Shown here: positions 47,514 to 56,038 of the stretch, in pieces | Position numbering within the stretch: the stretch's first letter is position 1 | Layout: every line of letters begins with the position of its first letter | NCBI RefSeq assembly: GCF_900107855.1 | Contig: NZ_FNRJ01000005.1 | Location: 124,001-188,000 of the forward strand | DNA from: Marinobacterium iners DSM 11526 | GTDB taxonomy: Bacteria > Pseudomonadota > Gammaproteobacteria > Pseudomonadales > Balneatricaceae | Direction of reading: 5' to 3' | Length of the DNA: 64,000 nt | The notes under the pieces: generated by a model | Seen by the model: only the letters and a program-made list of their open reading frames with translations | What the model was told of the DNA's origin: nothing | Databases searched by the model: none | Translations under genes and position numbers: made by a program

Positions 47514-47531
47514 ATTAGAGCAGAAGGGTTC

Positions 47532-48128
47532 TTATTGCTGAGCGCGCTTCTGACCCATGATTTCAACGTCTACACGACGATCCGGACGCAGGCATGCGAT
47601 CAGTTCTGCGCCACGACCGGTGCAGTTTGCAACCGGAGCGGACTCGCCCATGTACCCGATAGTCATTTTGCTGGAGTCAACACCGGCCTGACCCAGTTTG
47701 GCGGCAACGGCTTCAGCACGACGCTTGGACAGCTGTTCGTTATAGGCAGCTGAACCGATGAAGTCAGCGTAACCTACCAGTTTCACGCTCTGGAGGCTGG
47801 CCAGTGAACCGATGTAGTTAACGATGTTGCTTACATCACCAACCTGAGTGCTGTCGAAGTCGAAGTACAGAGCGAACTTCTTCTCAACATCAGCCATGGT
47901 GGCAACCGGAGCGGCTTCAGGGGCAGCCGGCTCAGCTTTGGCAACAGCGCCATCACAGCCTTCTACTGCCTGATCCTGAGTCCAGAAACCGGTGTGCCAG
48001 CATTCGCCGAAGCTGGTGCGCCAGATGGTATCATCAGAGTTTACGGCATAACCCGGAACCTGAGCCTGTACCGCAGCTGAGGTACCCAGTGCCATCGCCA
48101 GTCCAGCAGCAATTGCAATTTTCTTCAT
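47532..48128 (-). CDS. OmpA-family outer-membrane/peptidoglycan-binding protein
   Basis: 198 residues. Of three consecutive ATGs the third (48128) has the best spacing (7 bases) to AAGGA. Signal peptide cleaved near AAVQAQ. The C-terminal OmpA-like domain (YFDFDSTQVGD...VKLVGYADFIGSAAYNEQLSKRRAEAVAAKLGQAGV...RPDRRVDVEI) binds peptidoglycan. The short N-terminal part carries CWHTGFW...EGCDG, seen in small OmpA-like lipid-free proteins of Oceanospirillales. It probably anchors the outer membrane to the wall. Confidence 0.9.
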   Translation of the reverse strand: MKKIAIAAGLAMALGTSAAVQAQVPGYAVNSDDTIWRTSFGECWHTGFWTQDQAVEGCDGAVAKAEPAAPEAAPVATMADVEKKFALYFDFDSTQVGDVSNIVNYIGSLASLQSVKLVGYADFIGSAAYNEQLSKRRAEAVAAKLGQAGVDSSKMTIGYMGESAPVANCTGRGAELIACLRPDRRVDVEIMGQKRAQQ

Positions 48129-48282
48129 CATCATATCCTTGTGTGCCAGGTGGATGTTTTTTAATTGTGTACAAGTATAGAACATTCAATCAGGTTTTTC
48201 CTTAACGGCACCCATACAGGCAACTTGAGTCCGTTAAGCAGCCGTAACCTGAATCCGGTATGCAGCTAACAACTATATTAGC

Positions 48283-48582
48283 TTAGGGTAGAACTTTTTT
48301 ATATGGTTTTACAGTCACCTTTTGATAGACGCCTGCCTTGCAGTAAGGGTCGTCATCGGCCCACTGGCGGGCGGCTTCAAGCGATGCAAATTCTGCAATG
48401 ACGAGGCTTCCAGTGAATCCGGCAGGCCCTGGGTCTTGACTGTCAATGGCGGGGTGGGGGCCTGCAGCCAGCAGACGCCCTTCACCTTTGAGTTGTTCCA
48501 GCCGTGCAAGGTGCTCAGGCCGTGCGGCCATGCGGGCTTCAAGTGAATTTTCAATATCTTCTGCAATGATAGCGTAATACAT
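48283..48582 (-). CDS. yciI: YciI-family protein
   Basis: 99 residues, a complete YciI fold of the dimeric alpha/beta barrel type. [34 protein letters not shown] and [22 protein letters not shown] include the conserved His and Asp of the putative active site. The biochemical role of the family is not settled. Its start overlaps the yciB stop (ATGA-type junction), and the two are one unit, as in many gammaproteobacteria. Confidence 0.93.
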   Translation of the reverse strand: MYYAIIAEDIENSLEARMAARPEHLARLEQLKGEGRLLAAGPHPAIDSQDPGPAGFTGSLVIAEFASLEAARQWADDDPYCKAGVYQKVTVKPYKKVLP

Positions 48583-49136
48583 CAGCTTTCTCCGCTGTTC
48601 TCTTCCTGTTCGGGCATGTGCCTGGATATATAAATGCCCTGGCTAATGACAAAAACGAGGGTACAACCGAGCATGCCGAACAGCTTAAAATTGACCCAGG
48701 CTTCCTCGCTCAGGGTGTAGACCACCGCCAGGTTGGCTATTCCCATAATAATGAAGAAGCCTATCCAGCCAATATTAAGATTGCTCCAGACTTTGGATGG
48801 CAGTTCGATGCTACTCTCCATCAGGCGCTGTACGATGGGTTTCTTGCCGATAAACTGACTTAGCAGGAAGGCTGCTGCAAAAAGCCAGTTAACAACAGTA
48901 GGCTTCCATTGAATGAATGCCTTGTTGTCCAGCAACACAGTGGCGCCGCCGAGAATCACAACCAGACCAAGGGTGACCAGTTGCATTTTCTCGATCCGAT
49001 GAGTCTTGAGCCAGGTGTATGCCATCTGGGCCAGCGTGGCCGGAATTAGCACAGCGGTGGCCAAAATGATGTCACCACTGAATTTATATACCGCAAAGAA
49101 TATAATGACAGGAAGAAAGTCGAGTAATAGTTTCAT
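48582..49136 (-). CDS. yciB: inner membrane protein YciB (septation protein A family)
   Basis: 184 residues with about five membrane segments. [18 protein letters not shown] at the N-terminus and the [33 protein letters not shown] stretch are diagnostic. It is involved in envelope integrity and cell division. It is divergent from rnm across 56 bp and overlaps yciI. Confidence 0.94.
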   Translation of the reverse strand: MKLLLDFLPVIIFFAVYKFSGDIILATAVLIPATLAQMAYTWLKTHRIEKMQLVTLGLVVILGGATVLLDNKAFIQWKPTVVNWLFAAAFLLSQFIGKKPIVQRLMESSIELPSKVWSNLNIGWIGFFIIMGIANLAVVYTLSEEAWVNFKLFGMLGCTLVFVISQGIYISRHMPEQEENSGES

Positions 49137-49192
49137 CGGGCCGCTAATATGGTTGGTGAAAGGTTCATTTCAACAGAGGTAAACAGCTTATC

Positions 49193-50056
49193 GTGACTGA
49201 GTCCACAAAAGTGGCACGCCTGCCAGGGTTTGACCTCCACATGCATAGTACCGCATCTGATGGCGCACTGTCCCCGTCAGAGCTGGTTGCAAGGGCGGTG
49301 GATGCAGCGGTCGAGTATATGGCATTGACTGACCACGATACGCTGGCAGGGCTTGCGGAGGCGCAGCAGGCGGCCAACGATGCCGGCTTGACGTTGATAC
49401 CTGGTGTGGAACTTACCTGCCTGTGGAATCGACGTGTGCTGCATCTGCTGGGCTTGGGGATTGATCCTGACTACCCGGGTTGGAAAGACTATGAAGCCCG
49501 GCTGGCAGAGTTGCGTGTTACCAGAGCTGATAAAATCGCACGCAAGCTGGTTGCTCGTGGTGTGCCGGATAACATTATTGAACTTGCCAGAGCACAGGCA
49601 GGGGATGGTCAAATCGGCAGGCCTCATTTTGCGCGTGCATTGCTGGCGGCAGGCGTTGTAAGCAGTGAAAATGAGGCGTTTGATCGTTACCTTGGGCAGG
49701 GCAAGCCCGGTGATGTGAAGGCGGAATGGCCGGATATCGTTGAGTCGATTGATATTATCCGCAAAAGCGGCGGCTTTTCCATTCTGGCCCATCCAACAAA
49801 GTACAGTTTAACCTTTTCAAGGCTGAGGTTGCTGATTGCTGAGCTTGCCAAGTCTGGAATTGATGGTATTGAGATTGGTTGTCCCAATGTTAGCCGAGAC
49901 CAGGTAGGTCTGTTGTTGAGAATAGCGGATACACTTGACCTTAAAATTTCGTCCGGCAGTGATTTTCACAATCCGGACATGACCTGGACGCGACTTGGCC
50001 GTTTCCCTGCCGTCGAAAGCGACAGGCATCTTATTTATGACTTTATCAGGCGCTGA
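49193..50056 (+). CDS. rnm: PHP-domain 5'-3' exoribonuclease (RNase AM)
   Basis: 287 residues with a GTG start. The PHP metal-binding motifs are visible: DLHMHSTASDG (about 11-21), LTDHDT, PGVELTC, AHPTKY and SGSDFHNPD. The E. coli homologue (YciV/TrpH) trims 5' ends of rRNAs and cleaves oligonucleotides and 3',5'-bisphosphonucleotides. It is followed 35 bp later by yciO, the standard order. Confidence 0.92.
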   Translation: MTESTKVARLPGFDLHMHSTASDGALSPSELVARAVDAAVEYMALTDHDTLAGLAEAQQAANDAGLTLIPGVELTCLWNRRVLHLLGLGIDPDYPGWKDYEARLAELRVTRADKIARKLVARGVPDNIIELARAQAGDGQIGRPHFARALLAAGVVSSENEAFDRYLGQGKPGDVKAEWPDIVESIDIIRKSGGFSILAHPTKYSLTFSRLRLLIAELAKSGIDGIEIGCPNVSRDQVGLLLRIADTLDLKISSGSDFHNPDMTWTRLGRFPAVESDRHLIYDFIRR

Positions 50057-50091
50057 AGCAGTTCAGTGCTGATTCGACAGGAGGCTTGAAA

Positions 50092-50712
50092 ATGAGCCAG
50101 TTTTTTCAGATACACCCGGAAAACCCCCAGGCACGCCTGATTCAACAGGCGGTAGAGATTATTCGTTCAGGCGGGGTTGTCATCTACCCCACTGATTGTG
50201 CCTATGCGCTGGGTTGCCATTTGGGAGATAAAAAGGCGGTTGATCGTATCAAGCGTATTCGGCAGTTGGATGATAAGCATAATTTTACCCTGGTATGCGA
50301 CGATCTTTCCTCTATAGGTACCTATGCCAAAGTGGATAATCAGACCTTTCGTCTCTTGAAGGCGCATACCCCTGGGGCGTATACATTTATCCTGCCTGCC
50401 ACTACAGAAGTGCCACGCAGGTTGCTGCATCCGAAGCGTCGCACGATCGGTATTCGTGTACCGAATAATCCGATCGTTGCAGCGCTCTTATCCCAGCTTG
50501 GCGAGCCCATTATGAGTACCTCCCTGATTATGCCGGGTGAGGAGTTGCCAATGACGGATCCATACGAAATGCGAGACCTGCTTCAAAATCAGGTTGATCT
50601 GATCATTGATGGTGGATATTGCGGTATGGAAGCAACCAGTGTGATTAATATGGTCGATGAAGTGCCGGTTGTCGTGCGTGAAGGGGCTGCTGATACTTCA
50701 CATTTTAAATAG
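50092..50712 (+). CDS. yciO: YciO, Sua5/YrdC-family protein
   Basis: 206 residues from the ATG at 50092 (ACAGGAGG upstream). The YrdC-like fold is shown by SGGVVIYPTDCAYALGCHLGDKKAVDRIKRIRQLDDKHNFTLVCDD and GAYTFILPATTEVPRRLLHPKRRTIGIRVPN. The family binds nucleotide and RNA, and TsaC/Sua5 members make threonylcarbamoyl-AMP. YciO itself lacks strong evidence for that role. Confidence 0.93.
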   Translation: MSQFFQIHPENPQARLIQQAVEIIRSGGVVIYPTDCAYALGCHLGDKKAVDRIKRIRQLDDKHNFTLVCDDLSSIGTYAKVDNQTFRLLKAHTPGAYTFILPATTEVPRRLLHPKRRTIGIRVPNNPIVAALLSQLGEPIMSTSLIMPGEELPMTDPYEMRDLLQNQVDLIIDGGYCGMEATSVINMVDEVPVVVREGAADTSHFK

Positions 50713-50799
50713 GATTTTTTGCTGTCAGTATTGAAAAAAAAAGTTTTGTAGCGATAATTAAGCACATTCACCTGTTCAATTAATTTATGGCGGCAAAAT

Positions 50800-51198
50800 A
50801 TGACTGATTTTAACAAGATTCTGACTCGCAAAAATTCTCTGCGTAAGCACTGCCAGGAGATGACACTGGCCGAAATCGACAAGGTTATTACTGACCTCAA
50901 CGATATTCGTTTGGAGCTTGAAGAGGCTAAGCTGCGTGAAGAGCAGGAGCAGCAGGCCAAAAAGCATCAGGTAGAAGAAATCCAGCGTTTGATGCGCGAA
51001 GCCGGTATTGGGCTGGAAGAGCTGAAGCAGAATGTTGAGCCGGTTGCACGTAAAAAAGCGGTCAAGGCCAAATACGTTATTAAGGATAGCGAAGGTAATG
51101 AGCACGCTTGGTCTGGTCGTGGCCGTACACCGGTTGCCTTCCGTGAATATATGGACGCGAATAATCTGACCAAGGAGCAGTTGCCCACCGTTGATTGA
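50800..51198 (+). CDS. H-NS-family nucleoid-associated protein
   Basis: 132 residues. The N-terminal helical oligomerisation region (about 1-70, coiled coil rich in E/K/Q) is followed by a linker and the H-NS DNA-binding domain YVIKDSEGNEHAWSGRGRTPVAFREYM, with the AT-hook-like SGRGRTP loop. H-NS proteins silence AT-rich, often foreign, DNA. It is a stand-alone gene ended by a strong terminator. It occupies the yciO-rluB interval, where scpA/scpB often lie. Confidence 0.92.
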   Translation: MTDFNKILTRKNSLRKHCQEMTLAEIDKVITDLNDIRLELEEAKLREEQEQQAKKHQVEEIQRLMREAGIGLEELKQNVEPVARKKAVKAKYVIKDSEGNEHAWSGRGRTPVAFREYMDANNLTKEQLPTVD

Positions 51199-51221
51199 TC
51201 GGGCATCATGCATGTGGCGAT

Positions 51222-51254
51222 AGCCTCTTCGGGGAAACCCGAAGAGGCTTTTTT
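51222..51254 (+). terminator. intrinsic terminator of the H-NS gene
   Basis: AGCCTCTTCGGG pairs with CCCGAAGAGGCT across a short GAAA-type loop, then a T6 run. Confidence 0.92.
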
Positions 51255-51315
51255 GGTTTTTCGCCGATTTATATCAACAGGGCAGTCGTCAGGTGCCCCG
51301 AAAAGAGACGTCAAA

Positions 51316-52242
51316 ATGTCAGATGAAAAATTGCAAAAGGTTTTGGCGCGCTCCGGTTTTGGCTCACGTCGTGAGATGGAGCGTTGGATAGAAGAAGGTC
51401 GTATTGTCCTGAATGATCAGCCAGCCAAGCTGGGCGACAGGGTCAGCGCTGCTGACAAAATCGTTCTGGATGGCAAGCCGGTCACGCTGACCTTTGCCTC
51501 GATGGCAGAGCGTCGTGTTCTGATTTACAACAAGCCGCTGGGTGAAGTGTGTACGCGGCATGACCCTGAAGGGCGGACGACGGTTTTCGATAATCTGCCT
51601 CCCCTCAAACAGGGGCGTTGGGTTGCCATTGGCAGACTCGATATCAATACCACGGGGCTGCTGATTTTTACCACTGACGGCGAGTTGGCCAACCGTATGA
51701 TGCATCCCTCCATGCAGATCGACCGCGAGTATGCGGTCAGGGTGCTTGGGAATGTGGACGATGACATGCTGGAGCGATTGAAGCAGGGTGTTTTGCTGGA
51801 TGACGGCATGGCCAAATTCACTGATGTGCGTTACTTCGACGGTGAAGGCGCCAATAAGTGGTATCACTGTGTTGTGATGGAAGGGCGTAACCGTGAAGTG
51901 CGTCGTTTGTGGGAATCGCAGGGGCTGCAGGTTAACCGGCTCAAGCGGGTGCGCTTTGGTCCTGTATTCCTGCCCAGCGATATCAAGGTAGGCACCTGGC
52001 GTGAACTGCCGCCCAAAGAGGTTGAGTTGCTGGCGCGTGAGCTGGAGCTGGATACCGCTCGTACCCATCGCCCGACACCAAATGAGGCAGAAAAGGAGCA
52101 GCGCCTGTACAAGCGCCAGAAAGTGCGTCAGGCAGTCATCAAAGGGCAGCCTGCTGCGGTGGAAGAGAAGCGTCGCAGTGGCAAAACCAAGGCCCGCTCG
52201 GTGGGTAAGCGAAACACCGGTAATCGCGGGCGTCGGGTCTGA
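51316..52242 (+). CDS. rluB: 23S rRNA pseudouridine(2605) synthase
   Basis: 308 residues from the ATG at 51316. The N-terminal S4 domain (EKLQKVLARSGFGSRREMERWIEEGRIVLN) is followed by the RsuA-type catalytic domain with the catalytic aspartate in IGRLDINTTGLLIFTTDGELANRMMHPS. A basic C-terminal tail (about 270-308) is usual for RluB. It isomerises U2605 in 23S rRNA. The downstream gene yciK is convergent with a 9-bp gap. Confidence 0.94.
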   Translation: MSDEKLQKVLARSGFGSRREMERWIEEGRIVLNDQPAKLGDRVSAADKIVLDGKPVTLTFASMAERRVLIYNKPLGEVCTRHDPEGRTTVFDNLPPLKQGRWVAIGRLDINTTGLLIFTTDGELANRMMHPSMQIDREYAVRVLGNVDDDMLERLKQGVLLDDGMAKFTDVRYFDGEGANKWYHCVVMEGRNREVRRLWESQGLQVNRLKRVRFGPVFLPSDIKVGTWRELPPKEVELLARELELDTARTHRPTPNEAEKEQRLYKRQKVRQAVIKGQPAAVEEKRRSGKTKARSVGKRNTGNRGRRV

Positions 52243-52251
52243 GTTCTGGGG

Positions 52252-53007
52252 TCAGGCGGATTCCTGACCCTGAGCGTCCATGGAGCGGCCATTGACCCCT
52301 TTGCTGTCCGGCCCCATCAGGTAAAGGTACAGCGGCATGATTTCAGCCGGGGTGGGGTTGGTTTCGGGTGGCTCGGCGGGGTAGGCGTAGCTGCGCATCT
52401 GGGTGCGGGTCGCGCCCGGATTGATGGCGTTGATCCGAATGGCCGGGTCGTTATCCAGCTCGTCTGCCAGTACCTGCATCATCCCTTCGGTCGCAAACTT
52501 TGACACCGCATAGGCCCCCCAGTAGGCGCGGCCTGTGCGCCCTACGCCTGACGATGTAAAGATCACGGATGCATCGCTGGACTTGTGCAGCAATGGTAAA
52601 AGCGCCTGAGTCAGCAGGAAGGGGGCGTGTACATTAACGCGCATGACCTTTTCCCAGGTAACCGGATCATAGTTTTCGATCGGGGTGCGCATGCCGAGAA
52701 TGCCGGCATTGTGCAGTACCCCGTCCAGGTGGCCGAACTCATCATACAGCTGGTTGCTCAGCTCGATATAATCATGCTCGACCGCAGTGTCCAGATTCAT
52801 GGGTACGATGGCGGGCTGGGGCAGACCGGCGCTCTCGATTTCGTCATACAGTGATTCAAGCTTTTCCAGGGTGCGGCCAAGCAGTACCACGGTGGCGCCG
52901 TGTCTGGCGTAGTGCCAGGCAGCGGCACGGCCAATCCCATCGCCGGCGCCGGTAACCAGAATGATCCGGTCCTTGAGCAGCTCGGCCGGTGCATCGTAGT
53001 GAAACAT
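52252..53007 (-). CDS. yciK: YciK short-chain dehydrogenase/reductase
   Basis: 251 residues, SDR family. Rossmann TGAGDGIGRAAA (about 20-31), NAG motif LHNAGILG, catalytic serine in FTSSGVGRTG and YxxxK in YAVSKFA. The cellular substrate is not established. It ends the ubiG-mupP-yciK minus-strand cluster, as in Pseudomonas. Confidence 0.93.
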   Translation of the reverse strand: MFHYDAPAELLKDRIILVTGAGDGIGRAAAWHYARHGATVVLLGRTLEKLESLYDEIESAGLPQPAIVPMNLDTAVEHDYIELSNQLYDEFGHLDGVLHNAGILGMRTPIENYDPVTWEKVMRVNVHAPFLLTQALLPLLHKSSDASVIFTSSGVGRTGRAYWGAYAVSKFATEGMMQVLADELDNDPAIRINAINPGATRTQMRSYAYPAEPPETNPTPAEIMPLYLYLMGPDSKGVNGRSMDAQGQESA

Positions 53008-53017
53008 CCTTAGCTCC

Positions 53018-53722
53018 TTAAACTCCCGGTTTTTCCGGGAGTATGTTTTCAGCCTGTAACAATAATGAGTTTAGCAGCGGCTGCAGCTCTGATGGCTGAT
53101 GTGAAATATAGTGACTGTTCCAGTCTTCGGCCTGTTCTCCGGCGTTTAGGTAGCCCCAGGCTGCTGCGACGGTGATCATGCCTGCGGCGTGACCTGCTTC
53201 GATGTCCCGTATGTGATCACCCACGTAGATGCACCTGGCCGGGTCGACCTCCAGCTGTTGGCAGGCCAGCCAGAGGCCTTCTGGGTTGGGTTTGCTGGCG
53301 TTGACATCTTCCGGGCAGACAAGGCTGGCACAGCGTTCGGTCAGGTTGAGGCTGTCAAGCAAGGTGAGGGTGAAACGCTGTGGTTTGTTGGTGACGATGC
53401 CCCAGCGAATCCCTCTTTCTTCCAGCCAGCTCAGCAGAGGCTCTATCTCGTCAAACAGCCTGCTGTCTTGGCAGGTATCAGTGCCATAGTAATCGAGCAG
53501 TTGCTGGTGCAGCGCAGGAAAAGCATCCGCGTCCTGCTCCAGCTTGAACGCATGCATCACCATGGCACGGGCGCCGTTGGAAACCTGGGTACGCAACTCA
53601 CTGAATTCAATTGGCTCGCGCCCGGCTTCGTTTAGCATGCGGTTGATAATGCGGTGGAAGTCGCGAGCGCTGTCGAGCAGGGTGCCGTCCAGGTCAAACA
53701 GCACGGCATCAATGGTTGCCAT
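53018..53722 (-). CDS. mupP: N-acetylmuramic acid 6-phosphate phosphatase / Gph-like HAD phosphatase
   Basis: 234 residues. HAD motifs: nucleophile DLDGTLLDSARD (about 9-20), IVTNKP (motif II) and VGDHIRDIEAGHAAGM (motif IV). In Pseudomonas the gene at this position is MupP, acting in the MurU peptidoglycan recycling path; the family is hard to separate from phosphoglycolate phosphatase by sequence alone. The start overlaps the ubiG stop (TAATG), so they are coupled. Confidence 0.85.
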   Translation of the reverse strand: MATIDAVLFDLDGTLLDSARDFHRIINRMLNEAGREPIEFSELRTQVSNGARAMVMHAFKLEQDADAFPALHQQLLDYYGTDTCQDSRLFDEIEPLLSWLEERGIRWGIVTNKPQRFTLTLLDSLNLTERCASLVCPEDVNASKPNPEGLWLACQQLEVDPARCIYVGDHIRDIEAGHAAGMITVAAAWGYLNAGEQAEDWNSHYISHQPSELQPLLNSLLLQAENILPEKPGV

Positions 53723-54441
53723 TATTCCAGGCTCCGACTGCAGGCCAGCATGTAGTTGACGCCAACATCGTTCGGGTCAAGGCGGTACACCTTGGTCAAT
53801 GGGTTGTAAACCAGACCGCTCATTTCCCCCACATTAAGACTGGCGCCTCGTACCCAGCCACCCAGCTCGGCCGGGCGAATGAATTTGTTGAAGTCATGGG
53901 TGCCATCAGGGACCAGTTTAAGCATGCGCTCGGCACCCAGAATGGCAAACAGGTAGCTTTTGGGGTTGCGGTTCAGAGTGGAGAAGAACACCTGCCCACC
54001 GGGTTTGACCAGGCGGGCGCAGGCGCGTACCACAGACTCGGGGTCAGGGACGTGTTCCAGCATTTCCATGCAGGTGACCAGGTCAAAGCCGCCGGGCATC
54101 TCATCGGCCAGGTCCTCTACCGTGATGCGACGGTAGCTGACGCGGGCACCGCTCTCCAATCCATGCAGTTTGGCAACCTTGAGCGGGGCCTCGCCCATGT
54201 CGATACCGGTGACCTCGGCGCCACGGTGTGCCATTGCCTCGGACAGTATGCCGCCGCCACAACCTACATCCAGAACGGTCTTGCCAGCCAGGGAGCCGAT
54301 TCGATCGATAAAGTCCACCCGCAGAGGGTTGATGTCGTGCAGAGGCTTAAACTCGCTGTTGCGATCCCACCAACGGCTGGCCAGCTCCTCGAATTTGGCA
54401 ATCTCGGCCGGATCAATATTCGGCGTACGCTCGTCACTCAT
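53722..54441 (-). CDS. ubiG: ubiquinone biosynthesis O-methyltransferase
   Basis: 239 residues, class I SAM methyltransferase doing both O-methylations of ubiquinone synthesis. SAM-binding [28 protein letters not shown] and the UbiG-specific [23 protein letters not shown] and [18 protein letters not shown] are visible. It heads the ubiG-mupP-yciK operon. It is divergent from the HDOD gene. Confidence 0.96.
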   Translation of the reverse strand: MSDERTPNIDPAEIAKFEELASRWWDRNSEFKPLHDINPLRVDFIDRIGSLAGKTVLDVGCGGGILSEAMAHRGAEVTGIDMGEAPLKVAKLHGLESGARVSYRRITVEDLADEMPGGFDLVTCMEMLEHVPDPESVVRACARLVKPGGQVFFSTLNRNPKSYLFAILGAERMLKLVPDGTHDFNKFIRPAELGGWVRGASLNVGEMSGLVYNPLTKVYRLDPNDVGVNYMLACSRSLE

Positions 54442-54553
54442 CAGTTTTGCCCTTGCGTCCAGAATCAGATATGCCGCATTCTAGCACTATGGTTTGAGGG
54501 TCGGAAATTCACCTCTTTCAATACATCAGGGAATACACGCCGGGAGTAAAAGG

Positions 54554-55921
54554 ATGATCGGTTTCTGGAAACGCAATGATACGGGTGCGGAAGACAAGCC
54601 TCGGGCGTCAGGGGTGCGGAAACAACCGCCGCTGCTGACGGGGCGGGCGCAACTCTCCGAGACTGCCGTGGTAGAGCTGCTCAATCGGGCGAGTGTTGTT
54701 CGTTTTGCTGCCGGTGATGACCTGCTGGCAGTGCAGTCGGAGCTGGCCAGTAGTTATATTTTGCTTCAGTCGGGTACTGTTCGCGTGGCGCCTGCCGCAA
54801 CCGAAGAGGCGATCAGTCTGGAAGTGACTACGGCACTGAACCTTATAGGTGCTGAAGGATCAGGCCTGCCTCGCTTCAGCGTGCAGGCCCAGAGTGATGG
54901 GCAGTTGTTGCTGTTGAGTGATGCTGCGTTCAGTCAGCTGCAGGAATCCACTCAGTTGGTGCTGTTGCAAATGGCACAGCACTCGGCCGCAGAGCGATTT
55001 CTGCAGTTGCTGGATCATTATCGTCGGGCGCAGCAGCGTTATGAACGGCTGTCTTCGGTGCTGTTTACTTCCGCCGCCGATGCGGCTGAAGCCTTTGCAG
55101 GTTCAGAGCCGGTACAACAAATCATTGCCCGTATACCGAGATTGCCGGTTTCCAGTGTGGAGCTGCTTAATCGGCTGCTCGATGAAAAAACAACACACTC
55201 CCAGATTGCAGAGCTGGTGCGTCAGGATCCCTCCCTCACGGCGACCCTGCTGAAAGCGATCAATTCATCACGCTATAATTTTGACCAGAAAATTACCGAT
55301 CTGAGCCATGCGGTGAGTCTGCTGGGCTTTGAAGGTGTGTATCAGATCATCATGGCCGAAAGCATGCGCAAAAGCCTGCCGGATACGGACCGTTTTCGTG
55401 TCAGCTATCATCGTGCGCTCTTGCTCTCCTATCTTGTGTTTGCCCTTGCGCAGGCCAGTGGTCGAGCGCGGCCCGCCGAAATGGCCACCATCGCGCTGCT
55501 GCATGACGTGGGCCGTATCGTAATCGAACTGTTGCAGCGCCAAAACCCGGCCTTCAAAGCGATGATTGGTCAGATACATCCCGGTGTGGTGGGGGCTGAG
55601 CTGCTTAAGGCCTGGCAGCTGCCTGAGCCGGTCTGGAGCAGTATCGCCTTGCAGCACTACCCTGATTTTGTTCAGCCGCGCCGACTGCCAGCCGAGATGC
55701 AGGATCGGGTTGCGTTGTTACACCTTTCAGCCTGGTTGCTGGACTGGCGAGAGCAGGGGGGGAGTGTCGATGAGCCCCTGTTTTTGCAGGAGTATCTGGC
55801 GCACGTGGGCTGGGAGGGGGCTACGGCAGAGCAGGTCTGGGAGCGTAAGGTCAAGCCTTTGCTTCGTCAGCGCCGAAGTGCCCTGCCCAAGGCGCTGCAG
55901 CAGATGCTTGATGATGCTTGA
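54554..55921 (+). CDS. HDOD-domain protein with N-terminal cyclic-nucleotide-binding-like fold
   Basis: 455 residues from the ATG at 54554 (AAAGG upstream). Residues about 40-165 look like a cNMP-binding jelly roll (ASVVRFAAGDDLLAVQSELASSYILLQSGTVRV). Residues about 195-400 form an HDOD domain (RLPVSSVELLNRLLDEKTTHSQIAELVRQDPSLTATLLKAINSS, ISHAVSLLGFEGV-like, LLHDVGRIV). HDOD proteins lack the metal site of true HD phosphodiesterases and act in signalling. Ligand and partner are unknown. It lies between ubiG and gyrA, where Pseudomonas has mtnA. Confidence 0.82.
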   Translation: MIGFWKRNDTGAEDKPRASGVRKQPPLLTGRAQLSETAVVELLNRASVVRFAAGDDLLAVQSELASSYILLQSGTVRVAPAATEEAISLEVTTALNLIGAEGSGLPRFSVQAQSDGQLLLLSDAAFSQLQESTQLVLLQMAQHSAAERFLQLLDHYRRAQQRYERLSSVLFTSAADAAEAFAGSEPVQQIIARIPRLPVSSVELLNRLLDEKTTHSQIAELVRQDPSLTATLLKAINSSRYNFDQKITDLSHAVSLLGFEGVYQIIMAESMRKSLPDTDRFRVSYHRALLLSYLVFALAQASGRARPAEMATIALLHDVGRIVIELLQRQNPAFKAMIGQIHPGVVGAELLKAWQLPEPVWSSIALQHYPDFVQPRRLPAEMQDRVALLHLSAWLLDWREQGGSVDEPLFLQEYLAHVGWEGATAEQVWERKVKPLLRQRRSALPKALQQMLDDA

Positions 55922-55966
55922 TCCCTGTCAGGGAGTCGGCCGGTTAGCGTGAAATCCGCTCAGCTG

Positions 55967-55975
55967 TGGTATACT
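55967..55975 (+). promoter_or_regulatory. extended -10 promoter of gyrA
   Basis: TGGTATACT fits the extended -10 pattern TGnTATACT about 64 bp before gyrA; the -35 is weak. Confidence 0.5.
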
Positions 55976-56038
55976 CCCGCGGTTTGAAAGCGCGCCATCA
56001 GGGTGTGCCCAGGTACCGGATCAAGGAAAGCTGAGCGA

